Assembly: GCA_041497605.1 (NCBI GenBank)
Contig: JBGQGW010000126.1
Span: 1 to 11,189 of the forward strand
Reading direction: 5' to 3'
DNA: 11,189 nt
From: JBGPTK01 sp041497605
GTDB taxonomy: Bacteria > Acidobacteriota > Terriglobia > Acidiferrales > UBA7541
Shown: one piece after another, positions 7,417 through 11,189 of the stretch
Layout of the letters: every line of letters begins with the position of its first letter
Numbering within the stretch: position 1 is the first letter of the stretch
Position numbers and translations under genes: made by a program
The notes under the pieces: generated by a model
The model's input: only the letters and a program-made list of their open reading frames with translations
Told to the model about the DNA's origin: nothing
Databases searched by the model: none

Positions 7417-10113
7417 GTGAATTACGTCTATTTTTTCGGCGCAGGAAAAGCGGACGGTAGAGGAGACATGAAGGATCTGCTCGGCGGCAAGGGAGCTGGG
7501 CTGGCGGAGATGACGCGCATCGGTTTGCCGGTGCCCGCCGGCTTCACCATTACTACCGAAGCTTGCGATTACTATCTCAAGCATGGCCGCAAATATCCCT
7601 CAGGCCTCAATCGAGAAGTTGAGAAAAACCTGAAGAGCCTTGAAAAACTAACCAAGAAAAAACTCGGTGACGCGAACGACCCTCTTCTCGTGAGCGTCCG
7701 CTCCGGCTCCGCCCGCTCCATGCCGGGAATGATGGAAACCATCCTCAACCTCGGCCTGAACGATCGCTCGGTAGAAGGCCTTGCGAAGAAGACGAGTAAT
7801 GCCCGATTTGCCTACGACGCCTACCGGCGCCTCGTCCAAATGTATTCATCTGTGGTGATCGGATTACCTAAAGAAGAACTTGAAGCCAAGCTCCGCGGCC
7901 TCAAAGCGCGGTTGAACGTGAAGGACGATACCCAGGTTTCCGCGGAAGGCTGGAAAGAACTGGTCGGGGAATACAAAAAATATTTTCGCGAAAAAACCGG
8001 GAAAGATTTCCCCGAAGATCCGCAGGAACAGTTGTGGGGCGCGATTGGCGCGGTATTCGAATCCTGGATGGCCGAGAAAGCCGTCACTTACCGGCGGGTC
8101 GAGAAGATCACCGGCTTGCTGGGCACTGCGGTGAGCGTGGTGCAGATGGTATTTGGCAACCAGGGCGAGAATTGCGGCACGGGCGTCTGCTTTACGCGCG
8201 ACCCTTCGACGGGCGAGAAATCATTTTACGGGGACTTCCTGATCAATGCGCAAGGCGAAGACGTGGTTGCGGGAATTCGTACGCCGATGCATTTGGCCGA
8301 ACTGTCGAAGTTGATGCCGGAAGTTTATAAACAACTGGAAAAAGTACGCAAGACGCTCGAGAAGCATTATCGCGACATGCAGGACCTCGAATTCACCGTG
8401 GACGACGGCAAGCTCTACATGCTACAAACCCGCGTCGGAAAGCGCTCGCCCGGCGCCACCTTCCGCATGGCTCTCGACATGGCGAATGAAGGACTGATCA
8501 CCCGCGAGGAGGCGCTCCAGCGGATCAAGTCCGAAGATATCGAGCGCCTTTTCTATCCGGTGATCGATGCCTCCGTGCCGCGCGCGGAGTTGCAGAAACG
8601 CAAGCTTGCCAGCGGAATCAATGCGGTGCCGGGAGCCGCGGTAGGGAAGGCGGTGTTCACGGCGCACGAGGCGGAAGCATGGGCGGCACGGGGTGAGCGC
8701 GTGATTTTGGTGCGGCGCGAAACCAGCCCGGAAGATGTGGGCGGGATGTTCGTGGCGCAAGGAATCTTGACGGCCACTGGCGGAAAAACAAGTCACGCTG
8801 CCGTGGTGGCGCGCGGCTGGGGCAAGTGCTGTGTGGTCGGCGCGGAAACATTGGACATCGATGCCGAAGCCAAGAAAATGAGCGCGAACGGCCGGGTGAT
8901 CTCGGAAGGGGAGTGGCTCACGCTGGACGGAAATGAAGGAGTGGTTTACTACGGAGAAACCACGCTGGCGCGGCCGGAGCCCCCGGACGCCTATGCGAAA
9001 TTGATGAAATGGGCGGACTCGATCCGCCGCATGCGCGTCCGCACCAACGCCGATACGCCGCACGATGCCCGCAAGGCCCGCGAGATGGGCGCCGAGGGCA
9101 TTGGGCTTTGCCGCACCGAACACATGTTCTTCAAGGATTTTGAACAGCCCAAGCACAGCGTCGACCGGCAGCTAGCTATCCAGGAGATGATCGTTGCCGA
9201 CACTCCGGAGGCACGGAAGAAAGCCCTGGCCAAACTGCTGCCATTCCAGCGCCGCGACTTCATCGGAATCTTCGAAGCTATGGACGGGCTTCCCGTGACG
9301 ATCCGGCTGATCGACCCGCCCTTGCACGAATTCGTGCCTCATGATGCCGATAAGCAAAAGGAACTGGCCGACAAAATTGGAGTCGACGTGGAAGTGGTGA
9401 AGCGCCGCGTTGAGCAACTGCGCGAGGCCAATCCGATGCTCGGACATCGCGGATGCCGGCTTGCCATCACCTATCCGGAAATACTTGAGATGCAGGTTCG
9501 AGCAATCATCGAAGCGGCAATTGATTGCAAGAAGCGCGGCATTAAAGTATTGCCTGAGATTATGCATCCTCTCACGCTGGATAAGAAAGAGTTGCAAATC
9601 CTCGATCAGGCCACCAGGCGAGTGGCCGATGAAATCATCGCAAGATCGAAAGTTAAACTTGAGTATCTTGTTGGCACGATGATTGAACTTCCGCGGGCGG
9701 CACTGCTCGCCGATCAGATCGCGGAAGTGGCCGAATTCTTTTCCTTCGGCACGAATGACCTGACGCAGACGGTGATGGGCCTCTCGCGCGACGACGCCGG
9801 GCGATTTCTGCCGGATTATGTGGACGAGAAGAAGGCCGGAATCTTCAAGGATGATCCTTTCCAGTCCCTGGACCAGGAGGGGGTGGGAATGCTCATCGAG
9901 TGGGCGATTGCCCGCGGGCGATCCACCCGCCCGAAACTGAAAATTGGGATTTGCGGAGAGCACGGCGGGGACGCGGAGAGTGTGAAGTTCTGTCATCGCG
10001 TGAACATGAATTACGTCAGCGCGTCACCCTTCCGGGTTCCGATTGCCCGGCTGGCGGCGGCGCAGGCGGTGATCGAAGAGCGCGACGCAAAGAAAGCCGG
10101 TAAGCGCAAGTAG
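7417..10113 (+). CDS. ppdK: Pyruvate, phosphate dikinase
   Basis: An 898-residue cytosolic enzyme interconverting pyruvate + ATP + Pi and PEP + AMP + PPi, used in glycolysis or gluconeogenesis. The order of domains is standard. The N-terminal ATP-grasp half opens with NYVYFFG, DMKDLLGGKGAGLAEMTRIG and VRSGSARSMPGMMETILNLG (about 93-112). The swivelling domain has TGGKTSHAAVVARGWG with the phosphorylated H460. Most homologues I recall have TGGMTSH here; this one has Lys two residues before Ser459. The C-terminal PEP/pyruvate barrel has FFSFGTNDLTQTVMGLSRDD (about 774-793) and CGEHGGD with the proton donor C846. Length compares with about 874 in well-known bacterial forms. T458, the residue targeted by DUF299 regulatory proteins in other organisms, is present, but no such regulator is in the window. 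A 118-base spacer separates it from glyS, so it may have its own promoter, though none was identified. Confidence 0.96.
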   Translation: MNYVYFFGAGKADGRGDMKDLLGGKGAGLAEMTRIGLPVPAGFTITTEACDYYLKHGRKYPSGLNREVEKNLKSLEKLTKKKLGDANDPLLVSVRSGSARSMPGMMETILNLGLNDRSVEGLAKKTSNARFAYDAYRRLVQMYSSVVIGLPKEELEAKLRGLKARLNVKDDTQVSAEGWKELVGEYKKYFREKTGKDFPEDPQEQLWGAIGAVFESWMAEKAVTYRRVEKITGLLGTAVSVVQMVFGNQGENCGTGVCFTRDPSTGEKSFYGDFLINAQGEDVVAGIRTPMHLAELSKLMPEVYKQLEKVRKTLEKHYRDMQDLEFTVDDGKLYMLQTRVGKRSPGATFRMALDMANEGLITREEALQRIKSEDIERLFYPVIDASVPRAELQKRKLASGINAVPGAAVGKAVFTAHEAEAWAARGERVILVRRETSPEDVGGMFVAQGILTATGGKTSHAAVVARGWGKCCVVGAETLDIDAEAKKMSANGRVISEGEWLTLDGNEGVVYYGETTLARPEPPDAYAKLMKWADSIRRMRVRTNADTPHDARKAREMGAEGIGLCRTEHMFFKDFEQPKHSVDRQLAIQEMIVADTPEARKKALAKLLPFQRRDFIGIFEAMDGLPVTIRLIDPPLHEFVPHDADKQKELADKIGVDVEVVKRRVEQLREANPMLGHRGCRLAITYPEILEMQVRAIIEAAIDCKKRGIKVLPEIMHPLTLDKKELQILDQATRRVADEIIARSKVKLEYLVGTMIELPRAALLADQIAEVAEFFSFGTNDLTQTVMGLSRDDAGRFLPDYVDEKKAGIFKDDPFQSLDQEGVGMLIEWAIARGRSTRPKLKIGICGEHGGDAESVKFCHRVNMNYVSASPFRVPIARLAAAQAVIEERDAKKAGKRK

Positions 10114-10153
10114 AGGCATAGGGCGGCCTCGAAGATTCTGGGGCGGGGAATTT

Positions 10154-10167
10154 GTCGGCGCGACGAC
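10154..10167. repeat. Interspersed palindrome, copy 4 (GTCGGCGCGACGAC)
   Basis: One mismatch from the perfect palindrome; the flanking T and A extend it to TGTCGGCGCGACGACA. It lies in the 141-base spacer between ppdK and udk. The bases just before it (GGGGCGGGGAATTT) loosely resemble those before copy 3 (GGGCCGCGCATTTC). Confidence 0.6.
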
Positions 10168-10222
10168 ATTGCCGGAACTGGCACCCTGGCGATCCTGCTC
10201 CATTCGAGAACTAATTTCGCAG

Positions 10223-10235
10223 GCCTTTGAAAGGC
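10223..10235 (+). other. Small hairpin in the udk leader
   Basis: GCCTT-TGA-AAGGC is a 5-bp stem with a three-base loop, 19 bases before the udk ATG. It is too short and lacks a T tract, so it is unlikely to be a terminator. It might influence udk translation. Confidence 0.25.
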
Positions 10236-10254
10236 AATACCGGGAACTATCCTA

Positions 10255-10917
10255 ATGGCAATTCGTCCAGTCGTCATCGGCATCTGCGGCGGTTCCGGCT
10301 CCGGCAAGACAACCATCACCAGCCGCATCATCGAGGATCTTTCCGCAAATCAGGTGCTAATCCTCGAGCAGGACCACTATTATATAGACCTTCCTGACTT
10401 GCCGCTCGAAGAGCGCGCCAAGCAGAATTTCGACCATCCGGATTCCATGGATACGCTGTTGATGGTTGAAGACGTCCGTCGATTGCGCGCGGGGCAGGCG
10501 ATTGAACGGCCCGTTTACGATTTCGCGGAATACCGGCGCCTGGCCCAGACCGTGCGTCTGGAACCCCGGCCCGCTTTGATTATTGAAGGAATCCTGATCT
10601 TCGAGAACAAAGCTCTGCGTGATTTGATGGATATCAAGATTTTCGTTGATACCGATGCTGACCTGCGATTTATTCGCCGGTTGCTTCGCGACATTCGCGA
10701 ACGCGGCCGCACGATGGAATCGGTGATCGATCAGTATCGAAACACAGTCCGGCCAATGCATATGGAGTTTGTCGAGCCGAGCAAACGCTATTCTGACGTC
10801 ATCATCCCGGAAGGCGGGTACAACGAAGTGGGGATTGACCTGGTGATCCAGAAAATCCGCTCGCTGGTGCCACGCAAACAAGCATCAAAGACGCTAACTC
10901 CAAATATTAAAGTTTAA
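10255..10917 (+). CDS. udk: Uridine kinase
   Basis: A 220-residue P-loop kinase that phosphorylates uridine and cytidine to UMP and CMP in pyrimidine salvage. The Walker A loop is GGSGSGKTT (12-20). QDHYY (39-43), NFDHPDSMD (58-66) and PVYDF (86-90) form the nucleoside-binding region. EGILIF (111-116) is the Walker B-like strand, and RDIRERGR (145-152) is the lid typical of Udk. Phosphoribulokinase shares the fold, but the Udk-type motifs and the length (about 210-220) fit uridine kinase. ATG 10255 is preceded by a modest GGGA at 10242-10245. The C-terminal tail (about 206-220) is variable. Its last codons and stop lie within an AT-rich palindrome (10907-10923). The gene is 141 bases downstream of ppdK and may be transcribed separately. 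Confidence 0.95.
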   Translation: MAIRPVVIGICGGSGSGKTTITSRIIEDLSANQVLILEQDHYYIDLPDLPLEERAKQNFDHPDSMDTLLMVEDVRRLRAGQAIERPVYDFAEYRRLAQTVRLEPRPALIIEGILIFENKALRDLMDIKIFVDTDADLRFIRRLLRDIRERGRTMESVIDQYRNTVRPMHMEFVEPSKRYSDVIIPEGGYNEVGIDLVIQKIRSLVPRKQASKTLTPNIKV

Positions 10918-10923
10918 CTTTAA
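10907..10923. repeat. AT-rich palindrome spanning the udk stop codon
   Basis: TTAAAGTTTAACTTTAA has perfect 8-bp arms around one central T and includes the TAA stop at 10915-10917. Its 11-bp core, AAGTTTAACTT, recurs in inverse orientation inside ppdK at 9650-9660, and the half-site AACTTTAA recurs at 11033-11040. With no G/C in the stem it is a poor terminator. Confidence 0.45.
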
Positions 10924-11166
10924 GTATATCTCACAGCAATTTCCTCCTGCGGTCTCCAATACTGAAACATTCTGAGAAAAGTTGAGAGATGGCCGCTACT
11001 TAGAAACCGATTTTGGTTCTAAATTGATGTCTAACTTTAATTCCGGGTTTTCATTTAAGCTCAGATTTCCGAGATGAACTCTTTCCAACGAGCCTTTGTG
11101 CCTTAGTTTTCATCAGTATTTGCACGGGTCTCAAGTCTAAGAAGACGCTTTGGAGGTACAAACCGA
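10918..11166. other. Non-coding AT-richer region after udk
   Basis: No gene, tRNA or strong terminator was found. It is visibly lower in GC than the genes. It holds an imperfect inverted repeat, TTAGAAACC-gatttt-GGTTCTAA (11000-11022, one bulged base), and a GGAGG at 11152-11156. It probably serves as the promoter region of the next gene. Confidence 0.45.
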
Positions 11167-11189
11167 GTGGGTGAGACACAGAACCAGCC
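11167..11189 (+). CDS. Possible start of a further gene (partial)
   Basis: GGAGG at 11152-11156 is followed ten bases later by GTG 11167, which opens a frame reading MGETQNQ to the window edge. Another GTG at 11171 is in a different frame. The Shine-Dalgarno is strong, but only seven codons are visible and no family can be named. Confidence 0.3.

Noticed and set aside
8836..8844. GTCGGCGCG half-site inside ppdK
   Set aside because: The right arm is absent and the bases encode a conserved stretch (VVGAE) after the phosphohistidine motif.

Overview
The window reads as an ordinary chromosomal segment of a bacterium with moderately high GC. The style of the proteins (an actinobacterial-type LeuB, a two-subunit GlyRS, a PPDK with a TGGKTSHAAVVARG phosphohistidine motif) and the order recO-glyQ-glyS-ppdK suggest Acidobacteriota, perhaps a Koribacter or Sulfotelmatobacter relative. 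That placement is from memory of the families, not from a search. No tRNA, rRNA, CRISPR array, insertion sequence, phage gene or defence gene was found.

Layout. The left edge (2-187, +) is the C-terminal end of an EamA/DMT-type permease. A probable 3-isopropylmalate dehydrogenase follows (298-1410, +). It faces a minus-strand pair: a rhomboid intramembrane protease (1512-2207) downstream of a PfkB/ribokinase-family sugar kinase (2241-3198) whose reading frame is broken near 2713. After a 253-base divergent intergenic region comes a plus-strand block: recO (3452-4198, with an alternative upstream start at 3371), glyQ (4195-5169) and glyS (5166-7298). These three overlap by four bases at each junction, which suggests one mRNA with translational coupling. 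Pyruvate phosphate dikinase (7417-10113) and uridine kinase (10255-10917) follow on the same strand with their own spacers. The right edge (10918-11189) is non-coding, with perhaps the first codons of another gene behind a GGAGG at 11152.

Together the genes serve core functions: leucine synthesis, recombination repair, glycyl-tRNA charging, pyruvate/PEP interconversion and pyrimidine salvage. RecO, GlyQ and GlyS form a clear co-expressed unit.

The most interesting signal is not a gene. A 14-bp palindrome, GTCGGCGCGCCGAC, occurs four times (two perfect, two with one mismatch). All four copies sit in or at the edge of a gene boundary: the 3' end of the leuB-like gene, just before the recO start, the glyS/ppdK spacer and the ppdK/udk spacer. 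This looks like a genome-wide interspersed palindrome. Secondary points are the frameshifted kinase, the recO start that collides with one palindrome, and recurrent AT-rich AAGTT/AACTT word clusters at synonymous positions in otherwise GC-rich genes.
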